A stretch of 64,000 nucleotides of DNA from an uncultured Opitutia bacterium (GCA_903825285.1 CAIJZY010000007.1:1-64000); one strand, 5' to 3'. Shown: positions 1 to 8,593, counted from the first letter of the stretch. Notes: generated by a model from the letters alone, not told the origin. Program-made: numbers and translations.

Positions 1-560
1 GAGCCGGGCAGCGGCGGCGCGACCGGCGGCGCGGGCGGCGCCACGCGCGGGGGCAGCGGCGGCGGCGAGGGCTTGGCGACGGGGATCGGCGGCGGGAGAA
101 CGGGCGAGGAGGCGGGACGGGACACCGGCACGGGGGCCGGGGCCGGCGAAGCGGGGCGCGGCGCGGGTGGCGGGGTGACGATGCTGGGACGCGTCGACGG
201 CAGCGGGGCGTTGCGCGGGGGCGGCGGCGGCGCGAGCGGCGCGGGCTTGAGGGCGGCGGCCTTGGCCTCGCGCTCACGCACGATGTCCTGGGCCGACTTC
301 ACGAACACGCCCGCGGGCATCTTCAGCTTGGGCGCCTCGGTGAGGATGGGGGTCGTGACGGGCGCCGGCGCGGCCGGGGCGGGAGTGGCCACGGCCTTGG
401 CGGCGAACTCCTTGTCGATCTCCTCCTCATAGATTTTGCTGACCGTACTCGAAACCGACTTGGTGTCCGCCGACACGTAGCCGCGCTGCTTGAGCCGGGC
501 CAGCATGTCCTTGCCCTCCATGTTATGGCGCTTGGCGAGTTCGTGGATGCGGATGCTCAT
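1..560 (-). CDS. infB: Translation initiation factor IF-2, N-terminal part (cut by window edge)
   Basis: IF-2 brings fMet-tRNA to the 30S subunit and hydrolyses GTP on subunit joining. Only the N-terminal ~186 codons are inside the window. The protein opens with MSIRIHELAKRHNMEGKDML, a typical IF2_N helical domain. It then passes into a long Pro/Ala-rich linker (from about residue 75) that runs off the left edge; the GTPase domain is not visible. The ATG (complement of 558-560) lies 27 nt after the nusA stop, the usual nusA-infB order, so the two are probably cotranscribed. No clear Shine-Dalgarno site precedes the start. Confidence 0.9.
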   Translation of the reverse strand, partial: MSIRIHELAKRHNMEGKDMLARLKQRGYVSADTKSVSSTVSKIYEEEIDKEFAAKAVATPAPAAPAPVTTPILTEAPKLKMPAGVFVKSAQDIVREREAKAAALKPAPLAPPPPPRNAPLPSTRPSIVTPPPAPRPASPAPAPVPVSRPASSPVLPPPIPVAKPSPPPLPPRVAPPAPPVAPPLPG

Positions 561-587
561 CAGTTGATTGGCGGAATGACGTCGGGA

Positions 588-1814
588 TTATTTCTGCGTG
601 ACGCGCGCAATGATACCCTGGGCTTCCTCCGGCGTAAAGCCGGCACCGACGAGGTCGTCGGCCTCGACGCCCTCGAAGGCGCCGGGAGAATTGATGCCCA
701 TGTCCACGAGCCGGCCAGCGATGGCCGCGTCAAACTCGTAGGTCTTGAAGAGGAGCGCGAGGGCGTTGCCGCGCGGATCGTCGCCGGCGGCGTGGAACTC
801 CTCGATGTCAAGGCGCCAGCCGATAAGGCGGGAGGTGAGCCGCGCGTTCTGGCCCTTGCGGCCGATCGCGATGGCGAGGTCGTCGGTCGCGACCTTGAGC
901 ACGATCCGGTGGTTCTTGTCGTCGATGGTGATCTCGCGCGGCACGGCCGGCTTGAAGGCCTCGATGATCATCTCCTTCGGGTCGGCAAAATAGCGGATGA
1001 TGTCGATCTTCTCACCGCCCAGCTCGCGGACGATCGTCTTCACGCGCGCGCCGCGCGCGCCGACGCAGGCGCCGACGGGATCGACCTTCGGGTCGGTGCT
1101 CGTGACGGCGATCTTGGTGCGGTAGCCGGGCTCGCGGGCGAAGGCCTCGATCTTGACGGTGCCGTCGGCGATCTCGGTGACCTCGAGCTCGAAGAGCCGG
1201 CGGACGAACTTCGGGCTGGCGCGGGTGAGGATGATCTCGGGGCCGCGGGGCGTGGAGTCGATGGAGAGCAGCAGGCAGCGGATGCGCTCGCCGGGCTGGT
1301 ATTCCTCGCCGGGGACCTGCTCCTTGCCGGGCATGACGGCCTCGGCCTTGCCGAGGTCGACGTAGAGGTCGTTGCGCTCGCGGCGGCGGACGGTGCCGGT
1401 GACGATGTTGCCGACCTGGTCCTTGAAGTCGTCGTAAATGCGGTCCTTCTCGAACTGCCGCAGGCGCTGCATCACGGCCTGGCGGGCCGTCTGCGCGGCA
1501 ATGCGGCCGAGGGTCGAGGGATCGATCTCCTTCTCAAGGATTTCGCCCAGCACGGCGCCCGGCTTGATGACGTGGGCCTTCTCAATGTGGATCTCCGCCT
1601 TGGGATTGCTCACGGAATCAACCACCTTGAGCAGCGACCAGGCATGGAGCTGGCCATTCTTCGGGTTGATGTCGATCTTGAGCTCCTGACCCGAATTAAC
1701 TCCCTTCTGCGCCGCAGTTTTCAGCGCATTTGCGATCGTGGCGATCATGTCGGCACGAGGAATACCTTTCTCCTTCTCCATGTATTCCAGGACTGAAAGA
1801 ATTTCGCTGCTCAT
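588..1814 (-). CDS. nusA: Transcription termination/antitermination factor NusA
   Basis: NusA binds RNA polymerase and modulates pausing, intrinsic termination and antitermination. The 408-residue product has the N-terminal polymerase-binding domain ([17 protein letters not shown]), an S1 domain (around residues 135-200, with [20 protein letters not shown]) and KH domains ([25 protein letters not shown], shown here only in part, then [18 protein letters not shown]). It is shorter than E. coli NusA, lacking the two acidic C-terminal repeats, although a short helix-hairpin-helix-like tail (about 340-408) remains. rimP, the usual upstream partner, is absent; a DUF2851 gene sits there instead. 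It is followed by infB. Confidence 0.95.
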   Translation of the reverse strand: MSSEILSVLEYMEKEKGIPRADMIATIANALKTAAQKGVNSGQELKIDINPKNGQLHAWSLLKVVDSVSNPKAEIHIEKAHVIKPGAVLGEILEKEIDPSTLGRIAAQTARQAVMQRLRQFEKDRIYDDFKDQVGNIVTGTVRRRERNDLYVDLGKAEAVMPGKEQVPGEEYQPGERIRCLLLSIDSTPRGPEIILTRASPKFVRRLFELEVTEIADGTVKIEAFAREPGYRTKIAVTSTDPKVDPVGACVGARGARVKTIVRELGGEKIDIIRYFADPKEMIIEAFKPAVPREITIDDKNHRIVLKVATDDLAIAIGRKGQNARLTSRLIGWRLDIEEFHAAGDDPRGNALALLFKTYEFDAAIAGRLVDMGINSPGAFEGVEADDLVGAGFTPEEAQGIIARVTQK

Positions 1815-1833
1815 AAGAGGTTGGTATTAAGGG

Positions 1834-1879
1834 AAAAAAAAAGCGGGCCGCAGGGCCCACTTTCACGAAAGTGAAGGTG
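1834..1879 (-). terminator. Terminator-like leader hairpins directly before nusA (possible attenuator)
   Basis: Read on the minus strand, a 9-bp stem with a TTTC loop (1858-1879, fully paired with one G-U) is followed at once by a GGGCC/GGCCC stem (1845-1858) and a run of nine T (complement of A at 1834-1842). This is a classic intrinsic terminator. It ends only ~20 nt before the nusA ATG and lies downstream of a good promoter (1892-1921). It can therefore terminate DUF2851 transcripts and also attenuate nusA. Confidence 0.75.
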
Positions 1880-1891
1880 TTTGAGTCGGTC

Positions 1892-1921
1892 AATTTACCG
1901 AGTCGCTCCAATTATTGTCAA
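1892..1921 (-). promoter_or_regulatory. Predicted sigma-70-type promoter of nusA-infB
   Basis: On the minus strand a perfect TTGACA (complement of 1916-1921) is followed after 18 nt by TAAATT (complement of 1892-1897). The predicted start is near 1885, so a leader of about 70 nt containing both hairpins would precede nusA. This is the best promoter match seen in the window. Confidence 0.6.
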
Positions 1922-1977
1922 GCCCCTGTGCCCCCTTGGTCGGAATGGCACCGCAAGAAATGACCAGCCGCGATTTT

Positions 1978-3219
1978 TCATCCCGCCCCGGATCGGCCAT
2001 CCGACAGCTCCTGATCCAGCAGCCAACCCAGCAATCCCTGCCCCGGTCCATGTGCGGCCGGCTGCGCGCGTCCGCCGGCCAGGCCCAGTTCCCGCAATGC
2101 CAGCATGAGCGATGGCGGGAGGTCTCCCGGATACCAATGCTGCCACAGCCCGCCCAGATCGCGGCCCGACTCCGCCGCGATCAGCGGGAGAAACCCATCG
2201 CACACGAGCGTGTCCAGCCGCGGACCGCCCAGCACACCGCCGCAAACCTCGCCCGCCAGCCGCCGGCGCCAGTCGGCCAAGCCGTGCGTCCGGCGCGCGG
2301 CTCCCGCGGCCGGGCCGAGTGATCCCACGGGCAGCCCGCAACCGATCCGGACGAGCCGCCCGGTCCAGTCGGGCACCGCCCTCACCCACGCGGCGTACTG
2401 GCCCAGGCGTCGCGCGGGCAGATTCGCAGGACGCACCCCCTGTCGGTTCCACATCTCCCCGTCCGCCAACATCGATACCTCGACTCCTCCCCTCTCCCAC
2501 TGATCCAGAGGCCAGGCGGCGGCGAGGCGCAGCATCGGGGCGCGGTTGAAGCGGTAGCCGAGGATCTCCAGCGCCGCGTGATGACAGGCCGCCGTCCAGC
2601 CCAGGCGGTCCACGCGAAGTCGCGCAAACCGGACCTTCTGCTCCCAGCGCGCCCGGGCATGCCGACGCAGCCGCGCGGCGCACTCCTCCGGGGACAGCGG
2701 CGCGAACTCGGCCAGCAGGCGCGACGCCGGCCGGTTGGCCAGCGCCTCGACCGCCTCCTCCGCGGCGAACTGCTCGAGGTCGTGGTGCAGCAGCGGCAGC
2801 AGCGCGACGACCGGGAGTTCGCGGCCATCGCGCGCCCGCGTGCACTGCCCGGGGTCGGGCGGAAACAGCACGACGTGCAGGATGACGCGATCATACGCCG
2901 GGTCGGACGCATGGCCGTGGACGGCCCAATCCTTCGCGTGCAGGTGGAGCTCGATGTCGCCGGTCAGCTCCGGCCCATCGCCCAGCCTCAGGCGCGCGTC
3001 CTTGAAATCCGGGCCACCGAGCAAATTCCACCGGCCGGGGTGATGGACGCGGACGCGGACGCCGTCGGAAGTGGTCAGCGCCGCGCGGTCGAAGGCGCCG
3101 CGGAGCCAGATTTTCTGGAGGAGCTTTTCCGAAAAGGAATAGGCCCCGTACTCGCCCTGGAATTCGGCCACGCCGGCCGCGACCGGGCGCTCCGCCGGCT
3201 GCTCCCCTGCCATGTCCAT
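1978..3219 (-). CDS. DUF2851 family protein
   Basis: A 413-residue protein of the DUF2851 family, common in Verrucomicrobiota and Bacteroidota. Recognisable family stretches are FQGEYGAYSFSEKLLQKIW near the N-terminus and a region with GRWNLLGGPDFKDARL and GDIELHLHAKDW. No signal peptide or transmembrane helix is evident. The molecular function is unknown. The C-terminus (GQGLLGWLLDQELSDGRSGAG) has a variable tail. It stops 56 nt before the nusA promoter and its start lies 17 nt after the stop of the methyltransferase gene, on the same strand, so the two may share a transcript. Confidence 0.8.
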   Translation of the reverse strand: MDMAGEQPAERPVAAGVAEFQGEYGAYSFSEKLLQKIWLRGAFDRAALTTSDGVRVRVHHPGRWNLLGGPDFKDARLRLGDGPELTGDIELHLHAKDWAVHGHASDPAYDRVILHVVLFPPDPGQCTRARDGRELPVVALLPLLHHDLEQFAAEEAVEALANRPASRLLAEFAPLSPEECAARLRRHARARWEQKVRFARLRVDRLGWTAACHHAALEILGYRFNRAPMLRLAAAWPLDQWERGGVEVSMLADGEMWNRQGVRPANLPARRLGQYAAWVRAVPDWTGRLVRIGCGLPVGSLGPAAGAARRTHGLADWRRRLAGEVCGGVLGGPRLDTLVCDGFLPLIAAESGRDLGGLWQHWYPGDLPPSLMLALRELGLAGGRAQPAAHGPGQGLLGWLLDQELSDGRSGAG

Positions 3220-3236
3220 GCCGGCCGTGCGGTCGG

Positions 3237-3995
3237 TCAGTTTTCCCGGCGCCAGAACACGAGGCTGGTGCCGCGGATGTTACGCAGGCCGAGATGCTCC
3301 TTGGCCTCGAGCTCCTCCAGGGCGCGGTTGACGCCCTCCCAGATGCCGTAGTCGTGCCAGACGATCACGCCACCCTTGGTCACCATGCTCAGCGCGGCGC
3401 GCGTGTCGGACAGCGCATACTCGTAGGCATGCGAGCCGTCCACGAACACCAGTGCGCAGGAGTCGCGGTAAGGCGTGTAGTCAAAAGTCGCGGAGTCGCC
3501 GTAGAGCTGGTGGATGCGGCCGATCCTTTCCGGCTCACGCTCCCGGTATTTCTCGCAGCGCGCGCCGGAGCGCGGCTTGTCGACCATGTGACGCTCGCCC
3601 TCCGCGATCGCGAACTTCGTCGCCATCTCGGGCGGCAGGTCGAGCGTGTGGACCTGGCAGCCGTCGGGCGCATTCAGCGCGAGGTTGAGCGTGGTGCGGC
3701 CGTCAAAGGTCCCGATCTCGAACAGGTTCGCGCCCGGCGCGCAGTTGCGGGCGAGGTTGGCCAGGACGCCGAGCTCGCTGATGCGCACGTTGCCGTTTTC
3801 CTTTCGGTGCTCCCACAGGCGGATCGCGCGCGGACGGGTGCATTCGCGCCAGGACACCTGCGGCAGGCGCGCCTGCTGGAGAAACCGGCTCTGCTTGCCG
3901 CGAATCCGGCCCAGGAAGCGCCGCACCTTGCGGGAGAGCGCGGACCCGGGCAGGTAGAGGTGGGTCGAGTAGAACCCAAAATACCGGCTGATCAT
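3237..3995 (-). CDS. Class I SAM-dependent methyltransferase (Methyltransf_24 type)
   Basis: About 252 residues. The SAM-binding motif I is visible as LFEIGTFDGRTTLNLAL, followed by the acidic strand end VHTLDLP, then LVFVDGSHAYEYALSDTRAAL and GGVIVWHDYG. These are hallmarks of the Methyltransf_24 group, often found in surface-polysaccharide or natural-product methylation; the substrate cannot be inferred here. I start at MISRYFGFYSTHLYL (complement of 3993-3995), because upstream codons read as low-information Arg/Ala-rich sequence. No Shine-Dalgarno site is visible. It is followed on the same strand by DUF2851. Confidence 0.8.
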   Translation of the reverse strand: MISRYFGFYSTHLYLPGSALSRKVRRFLGRIRGKQSRFLQQARLPQVSWRECTRPRAIRLWEHRKENGNVRISELGVLANLARNCAPGANLFEIGTFDGRTTLNLALNAPDGCQVHTLDLPPEMATKFAIAEGERHMVDKPRSGARCEKYREREPERIGRIHQLYGDSATFDYTPYRDSCALVFVDGSHAYEYALSDTRAALSMVTKGGVIVWHDYGIWEGVNRALEELEAKEHLGLRNIRGTSLVFWRREN

Positions 3996-4129
3996 AGGTG
4001 AATTGCCGGTGCGATTTGCACCCGGTGCGCGCTGGGGAATGGGGCCATCAAAGCGCCGTCGAAATGAACGCCGGCCCCGCGGCGGCGCAATGGTAATCCG
4101 CCGGTGCGCGGCGGTGGCTTGGGCGGTGA

Positions 4130-4759
4130 TCATGCGCTCGCACTTTCCGCCGGGCCGGGCAAATTTGCCGGGCCCAGCCCGGCCTGGAGCGCGAGCCGCA
4201 CGAGTGCGGCCTGGGTCGTGAGCGCCAATTTCCGCATGAGATTCGAGCGGTGGAACTTGATGGTGCGCTCGGTCACGCCCAGGTCGCCGGCGATCTGCTT
4301 GTTGAGCTTCCCGCCCGCGACGCCCTGGATCACGCTCCGCTCGCGCTGGGTCAGGTCGGAGAAGCGCGCCTCGGCCTCACGGAGCGCCGCATCCCGGCGC
4401 ACCGCCGCCCGGACGGCCTGGAGCAGCGCCGCGGGCATGACCGGCTTGGTCAGGAAATCCTGCGCGCCCTCCTTGATGGCCCGCACGGACCGCGGCACCG
4501 TGCCCTGCCCGCTCAGGAAAATCAGCGGGCTGCGAACCCCGCGGCGGCGCAACGTCCGCTGCAGTCCGAAGCCGTCCACCTGCGGCATCGCGAAGTCGCA
4601 CACGATGCAGCCAGGGCGCGCCGGATCGTAGTGGGCCAGGAAACGCCGCGCAGAGTCGTAGGCCCGCACCTCGAACTGGGCGGTCTCCAGGATCTGCCGC
4701 ACCGCCTTCAGCGCGCGGGGGTCGTCGTCAACCACGTAGATGGTGGGCATGGGCTTCAT
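4130..4759 (-). CDS. FixJ/NarL-type response regulator
   Basis: A two-domain transcriptional regulator, about 209 residues. The receiver domain starts TIYVVDDDPRALKAV, carries the phospho-acceptor Asp in CIVCDFAMPQVDGFGL, a Ser/Thr in LIFLSGQGT and the conserved Lys in DFLTKPVMP. The C-terminal LuxR-type helix-turn-helix is LTQRERSVIQGVAGGKLNKQ, then VTERTIKFHRSNLMRKL. The start (MKPMPTIYVVDDD; the second Met at 4750 is an alternative) overlaps the end of the upstream kinase gene by about 30 nt, which suggests translational coupling with its cognate kinase. Confidence 0.88.
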   Translation of the reverse strand: MKPMPTIYVVDDDPRALKAVRQILETAQFEVRAYDSARRFLAHYDPARPGCIVCDFAMPQVDGFGLQRTLRRRGVRSPLIFLSGQGTVPRSVRAIKEGAQDFLTKPVMPAALLQAVRAAVRRDAALREAEARFSDLTQRERSVIQGVAGGKLNKQIAGDLGVTERTIKFHRSNLMRKLALTTQAALVRLALQAGLGPANLPGPAESASA

Positions 4760-6023
4760 CAAGATCGGCGGGGTGCGACGCGGCCCATTCCCAGGCGGGC
4801 AGGCTGACCTGGAAGCAGGCACCGGGTCCGTCGGCCTTGTTCTCTCCGGAGATGCTGCCGTCGTGCGCGGCAACAATGGAGCGGCAGATGCAAAGCCCCA
4901 GCCCGAGTCCACCGGGCTTGGACGTGACAAAAGGGAGGAAGAGCTTCTCGCCAACCTCCCGGGACAGGCCCGGCCCGTTGTCGCTCACCGTCAGCTGGAC
5001 CTCGTCGGGGTCCGCGGCGTGGGTTCGGATGACCAGCCGGCGGTCACGCCGCGGCAGACCGGACATCGCCTCCGCGGCATTCGTGGCGAGATTGGTGAGC
5101 ACCTGCCGCAGCTGCACGGCATCGCCCTGCACGGCGGGCAGTCCTGCGCCCAGCTCGAGCGCGACCTCAGCCCCGCCCAGCGCCGCGCTGGCCTGCAGGT
5201 CGCGCAGTGTTTCGCGAACGATGGCGTTGAGGCAGACCGGCTGGAGCGGTACCCTCTCGCTCCGCGTGCGGGCATGGACGCGATGGATGATCGCCTCGGC
5301 CTGCTCGCACTGGCGGGTGATGTCGGTCACCAGCTCGGCTACCTTTGCCCGCGTGGTGGGCAGCGCGGCCAGGTAGGACTGCGCGGTGCGGGCGCTGTAC
5401 TGGATCGCCATGAGCGGCTGCCGCAGCTCGTGTCCCAGGGCCGCGGCCATCTCCCCCAGGTGGGGCAACTCGCTCATCCGCTCGGGCGGTCTCCGGCGGC
5501 CGCCGCCCTCCCCCGCGAGCTCGCGGCAGATCCCGACCAGCCGGGTCGGCTCGCCGCGCCGGTCAAACTCCAGTTCGGCGCGCACCACGACATGCAGAAT
5601 CCCGCCGTCCCGGCGCACATATCGCACGCGGTGGTCGAGGCGCCCGGTGCGGCGAACCCGGCGCAGGGCGGCGATCCAGGCCCCGCGGTCTTCCCGATGA
5701 ATCCGCCGCACATGAAAACCGGAGCCGCCCAACCGTCCCCAGGCCTCCAGGCCGCCGGCCTCCAGCAGCTGTGGCAGTGTCGGTGGACCCGCAAACTCCC
5801 TCGACCGCGCATCCCAGACGAAGGGCGCCAGCCCGCCGGCCTCGACTGCCTGCTGCAGTTGGCGGCGGCAGCATTTCAACTCATCGGAACCGGGCAGCAT
5901 CCCGTCCAGGAGGTGCCGAACCCGCGCCTGCAGGGTCGCCCCCGCCATGAGCAAGACGCCGGCAAAAACCGTGAGCGCCAGCAGGGGTGGGAGAAGAAAA
6001 TCGGGAAGGGCTTCGAGGTCCAT
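4728..6023 (-). CDS. FixL-like PAS sensor histidine kinase
   Basis: A 431-residue sensor kinase. One hydrophobic segment lies near the N-terminus (about residues 8-28), so it is probably membrane-anchored. A PAS-like domain spans about 50-165 (HREDRGAWIAALRRV, YVRRDGGILHVVVRAELEFD). The H-box is EMAAALGHELRQPLMAIQYS. The ATPase domain shows an N box (QLRQVLTNLATNAAEAM), DNGPGLSREV and GGLGLGLCICRSI. A good ribosome site, GAGGGAG, lies about 5 nt before the ATG. It forms an overlapping pair with the FixJ-like regulator. No heme-ligand His is obvious, so an oxygen-sensing role is not implied. Confidence 0.88.
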   Translation of the reverse strand: MDLEALPDFLLPPLLALTVFAGVLLMAGATLQARVRHLLDGMLPGSDELKCCRRQLQQAVEAGGLAPFVWDARSREFAGPPTLPQLLEAGGLEAWGRLGGSGFHVRRIHREDRGAWIAALRRVRRTGRLDHRVRYVRRDGGILHVVVRAELEFDRRGEPTRLVGICRELAGEGGGRRRPPERMSELPHLGEMAAALGHELRQPLMAIQYSARTAQSYLAALPTTRAKVAELVTDITRQCEQAEAIIHRVHARTRSERVPLQPVCLNAIVRETLRDLQASAALGGAEVALELGAGLPAVQGDAVQLRQVLTNLATNAAEAMSGLPRRDRRLVIRTHAADPDEVQLTVSDNGPGLSREVGEKLFLPFVTSKPGGLGLGLCICRSIVAAHDGSISGENKADGPGACFQVSLPAWEWAASHPADLDEAHAHHLRG

Positions 6024-6222
6024 TCGCTCCCTCTGATGAATGTTCTTCCCCGCTTGTCCATAGCTTCGACTACCGATTTTCCAGTATCGGGAATTGCCGG
6101 TGAATTGCGAATTTCAAGTCGTGTGCGCCCATAATTTTTGGGCGAAGGAGAATGAGCCGCGGGAAAATTCTGGCAGGCCTGGCTCGCAGTGCGAAGTGAG
6201 CGGGCTGGATCCAAAGCGGAAG

Positions 6223-6250
6223 GCCCTCCTTCGCTAAAGCTTCGGAGGGC
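6223..6250 (-). repeat. GAA/GAA hairpin element, copy 1
   Basis: On the minus strand: outer stem GCCCTCC/GGAGGGC, internal loop GAA opposite GAA, short inner stem GCT/AGC. It lies in the 312-bp space between the kinase start and tRNA-Ser, which otherwise shows no gene. It shares its design with copies at 6309-6339, 31100-31124 and 48329-48359, whose stems differ in sequence but keep pairing. Confidence 0.6.
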
Positions 6251-6308
6251 ATCCTTCGCTGCGACGTGGTCACACCCGCTACGTCCCCAGTAGTCAGTGG
6301 ATGGCCGT

Positions 6309-6339
6309 GCCATCCGAAGCTCGCAGAGCGAAGGATGGC
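6309..6339. repeat. GAA/GAA hairpin element, copy 2, abutting tRNA-Ser
   Basis: Plus strand: outer stem GCCATCC/GGATGGC, internal loop GAA/GAA, inner stem GCTC/GAGC, loop GCA. Its right arm overlaps the encoded CCA and discriminator base of tRNA-Ser (6336-6339), so in the tRNA precursor the 3' CCA could be paired into this hairpin. Confidence 0.6.
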
Positions 6340-6423
6340 GGAGAGGGAGGGATTCGAACCCCCGGAGCCTTGCGGCTCAGCGGTTTTCAAGACCGCCGCG
6401 ATAGACCACTCTGCCACCTCTCC
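6336..6423 (-). tRNA. tRNA-Ser (anticodon TGA)
   Basis: Minus strand: acceptor GGAGAGG pairs with CCTCTCC, followed by discriminator G and an encoded CCA. The anticodon loop CTTGAAA gives anticodon TGA, reading UCN serine codons. A long variable arm (GAGCC..GGCTC-like) typical of class II serine tRNAs is present, and the T loop reads GGTTCGAATCC. Total 88 nt including CCA. Confidence 0.95.
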
Positions 6424-6554
6424 GAACCTGACGCCTAAAAAGCAACGGCGGCCCGCAGCCAAAGGCAACGGCCGTTCTTCCGCAGCGGGCAGCCACCCTA
6501 CCCCGTAAAGTCCGGCACCGGCCTTGGCAAGCGGAGGCGAACCCCGCCGCCGCC

Positions 6555-7259
6555 TCAGTCGCGGCGTGAGAGCAGGTAGAGCAGGTTCAGCAGCGCGCTC
6601 ACGAAGGCCGCGACGTAGGTCAGCGCGGCGGCGTTGAGCGTCTCGTTCACGCCAGGCATCTCGTCCTGGTCCAGGATGCCGAGCTCGACGAGCTGCACCT
6701 TGGCGCGACGGCTGGCGTCGAACTCGACGGGGAGCGTGACGAGCTGGAACAGGGAGAGGACCGCGTAGCAGATGATGGCCACATCGAGCACCACGCCGGT
6801 AAGGCCGCGCACGAGGAACCAGCTGGCTAGGATCAGGAACGGCAGGATGCCCGAGACTATCTGCGTGGCGGGAATCAGGAGCATGCGCACGTTGAGCATC
6901 GCGTAGCCCTCCTTGTGCTGGATGGCGTGGCCCGCCTCGTGGGCGGCGACGCCCAGCGCCGCGAGGCTGGTGCCGTGGTAATTCTCCGAGGAGAGCACCA
7001 GGCGCTTGTGCATCGGGTCGTAATGGTCGGTGAGGTGCCCCTCGGTCTCGGTGATCTCCACGTCCGTGATGCCCGCGTGCGCCATGACCGCGGCGGCGGC
7101 CTCGCGGCCGGAGATCTGGCCGCGCGACGGGATCTGGGCGTTCTTGCTGTAGGCGTGGGACACGCGGATCTGCGCGTAAATCGCCAGGATGAAGACCAGC
7201 ACGAACAGCAGCATGAAGGCCCCCGGCGGGAGGAAGACGAAGGCGAGGATGGGTGTCAT
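6555..7259 (-). CDS. YugP-type neutral zinc metallopeptidase
   Basis: A 234-residue membrane protease-like protein of the YugP (zinc-dependent, DUF-derived) family. An N-terminal membrane helix (about residues 8-28) is followed by the family's DHYDPMHKRLVLS stretch and the zinc motif HEAGH beginning at His107 (AAHEAGHAIQH). Two or three further hydrophobic helices follow (LLIPATQIVSGILPFLILAS and later segments). The physiological substrate is unknown; the family is membrane-associated. It is transcribed toward tRNA-Ser and stands alone. Confidence 0.88.
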   Translation of the reverse strand: MTPILAFVFLPPGAFMLLFVLVFILAIYAQIRVSHAYSKNAQIPSRGQISGREAAAAVMAHAGITDVEITETEGHLTDHYDPMHKRLVLSSENYHGTSLAALGVAAHEAGHAIQHKEGYAMLNVRMLLIPATQIVSGILPFLILASWFLVRGLTGVVLDVAIICYAVLSLFQLVTLPVEFDASRRAKVQLVELGILDQDEMPGVNETLNAAALTYVAAFVSALLNLLYLLSRRD

Positions 7260-7401
7260 GGGAGGAATCGGTTGGAGTCGTGAGCCGGATCGAATTCGGA
7301 CAGTTTGCGGGCCGGTGTGGGCCGGCCCCTCAACTTAAGCAAAATGCGCGATTTGCCAGTGCATATCGCGCCGATGGAAACAACCCGGGAAATTCCACTC
7401 C

Positions 7402-8550
7402 TCAGTCCAACTTCGGCACGTCGAGCCAGCGCCGCTCGGCCCAGGACTTCAGCCCGAGCTCGGCCAGCTGCACGCCCTTCGCGCCCTGCAGGAGGTTCCA
7501 CGGGAACGGATCGCCCTTGACCACGTGCCTGAGGAAGAGCTCCCACTGCACCTTGAACGCGTTGTCGAACACGTCGTTGGTCGGCTGCGTGACCCAGCCG
7601 TCGAAGAACTTGATCGGGCTGTCGATGTCGGGGTTCCACACCGCGCGGGGCGTCATGGAGCCGTGCTGCACGACGCAGTTGCGGAGGCCGGCCACCGCGG
7701 AGCCCTCGGTGCCGTCGACCTGGAGCGTCAGGAGATCGTCGCGGCGGACGCGCACGGTCCAGGAGGAGTTGAAGTGGCAGATGACGCCGTTCTTGAGCTC
7801 GAACGTCGCGTACGCCGCGTCGTCGGCCGTGCACTTGTAGGGCTTGCCGGCCTCGTCCCAGCGCTGCGGGATGTGCGTGGCGCCAAGGCACGAGAGCGAC
7901 TTCACCTCGCCGAAGAGATTCTGGATCACGTACTGCCAGTGGCAGAGCATGTCCACGATGATGCCGCCGTCCTCCTCCTTGCGGTAGTTCCACGACGGGC
8001 GCTGGAGCTTCTCGTGCTCACCGGTGAAGACCCAGTAGCCGAACTCGCCGCGGACCGAGAGGATTTTTCCGAAGAATCCGGTGTCGATGAGGTACTTCAG
8101 CTTGAGCAGGCCGGGGAGCCAGAGCTTGTCCTGGACCACGCCGTTCTTGAGGCCGGCGGCGGTCACCTCGCGGGAGAGCGCCAGCGCCTCGGCGGAGGTG
8201 GTCGCGGTGGGCTTCTCACAGTAGATGTGTTTCTTCGCGGCGATGGCCTTGCGGACGCCGACGGGGCGCTGCCCGGTGAGGGTGGCGTCGAAGTAGACCT
8301 GGTTCGCCGGGTCGGCCAGGGCGCTGTCGAGATTCGTGGTGTAGCGCTTCACGCCCGCGCGGGCGGCCAGCGCGGCGAGCTTGGGCTCGCTGCGGCCGAC
8401 CAGGATCGGGTCCGGCATGATCACCTCGCCCTCGCCGAGCTTGATGCCGCCCTGGTCGATGATGGCCTTGATCGAGCGCAGGAGATGCTGGTTCGTGCCC
8501 ATGCGTCCCGTGACGCCGTTCATGATGATGCCGACTTTGTGGGTAGTCAT
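7402..8550 (-). CDS. Gfo/Idh/MocA-family oxidoreductase
   Basis: About 382 residues. An N-terminal Rossmann dinucleotide fold (KVGIIMNGVTGRMGTNQHLL) and the family signature EKP in KKHIYCEKPTATT support NAD(P)-dependent sugar or inositol dehydrogenase-like chemistry. The substrate is not determinable. I start at MTTHKVGIIMNG (complement of 8548-8550); longer in-frame sequence upstream overlaps the cupin gene and is low-information. It sits 43 nt downstream of the cupin gene on the same strand, so carbohydrate catabolism by this pair is likely. Confidence 0.87.
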   Translation of the reverse strand: MTTHKVGIIMNGVTGRMGTNQHLLRSIKAIIDQGGIKLGEGEVIMPDPILVGRSEPKLAALAARAGVKRYTTNLDSALADPANQVYFDATLTGQRPVGVRKAIAAKKHIYCEKPTATTSAEALALSREVTAAGLKNGVVQDKLWLPGLLKLKYLIDTGFFGKILSVRGEFGYWVFTGEHEKLQRPSWNYRKEEDGGIIVDMLCHWQYVIQNLFGEVKSLSCLGATHIPQRWDEAGKPYKCTADDAAYATFELKNGVICHFNSSWTVRVRRDDLLTLQVDGTEGSAVAGLRNCVVQHGSMTPRAVWNPDIDSPIKFFDGWVTQPTNDVFDNAFKVQWELFLRHVVKGDPFPWNLLQGAKGVQLAELGLKSWAERRWLDVPKLD

Positions 8551-8593
8551 TTGGTAGGGGAAAGATTCCGGGGTTCGTGCGGGCTGGACCGCA

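Noticed and set aside
525-1796. 423-codon open frame antisense to nusA
   Set aside because: High-GC shadow: Asp/Gly/Ala/Leu-rich composition with no recognisable motif, opposite a well-conserved gene.
6130-6180. Hairpin GCCCA..TGGGC as a terminator after tRNA-Ser
   Set aside because: Only 5 bp, AT loop, no T-run in the needed orientation, and more than 150 bp from the tRNA.
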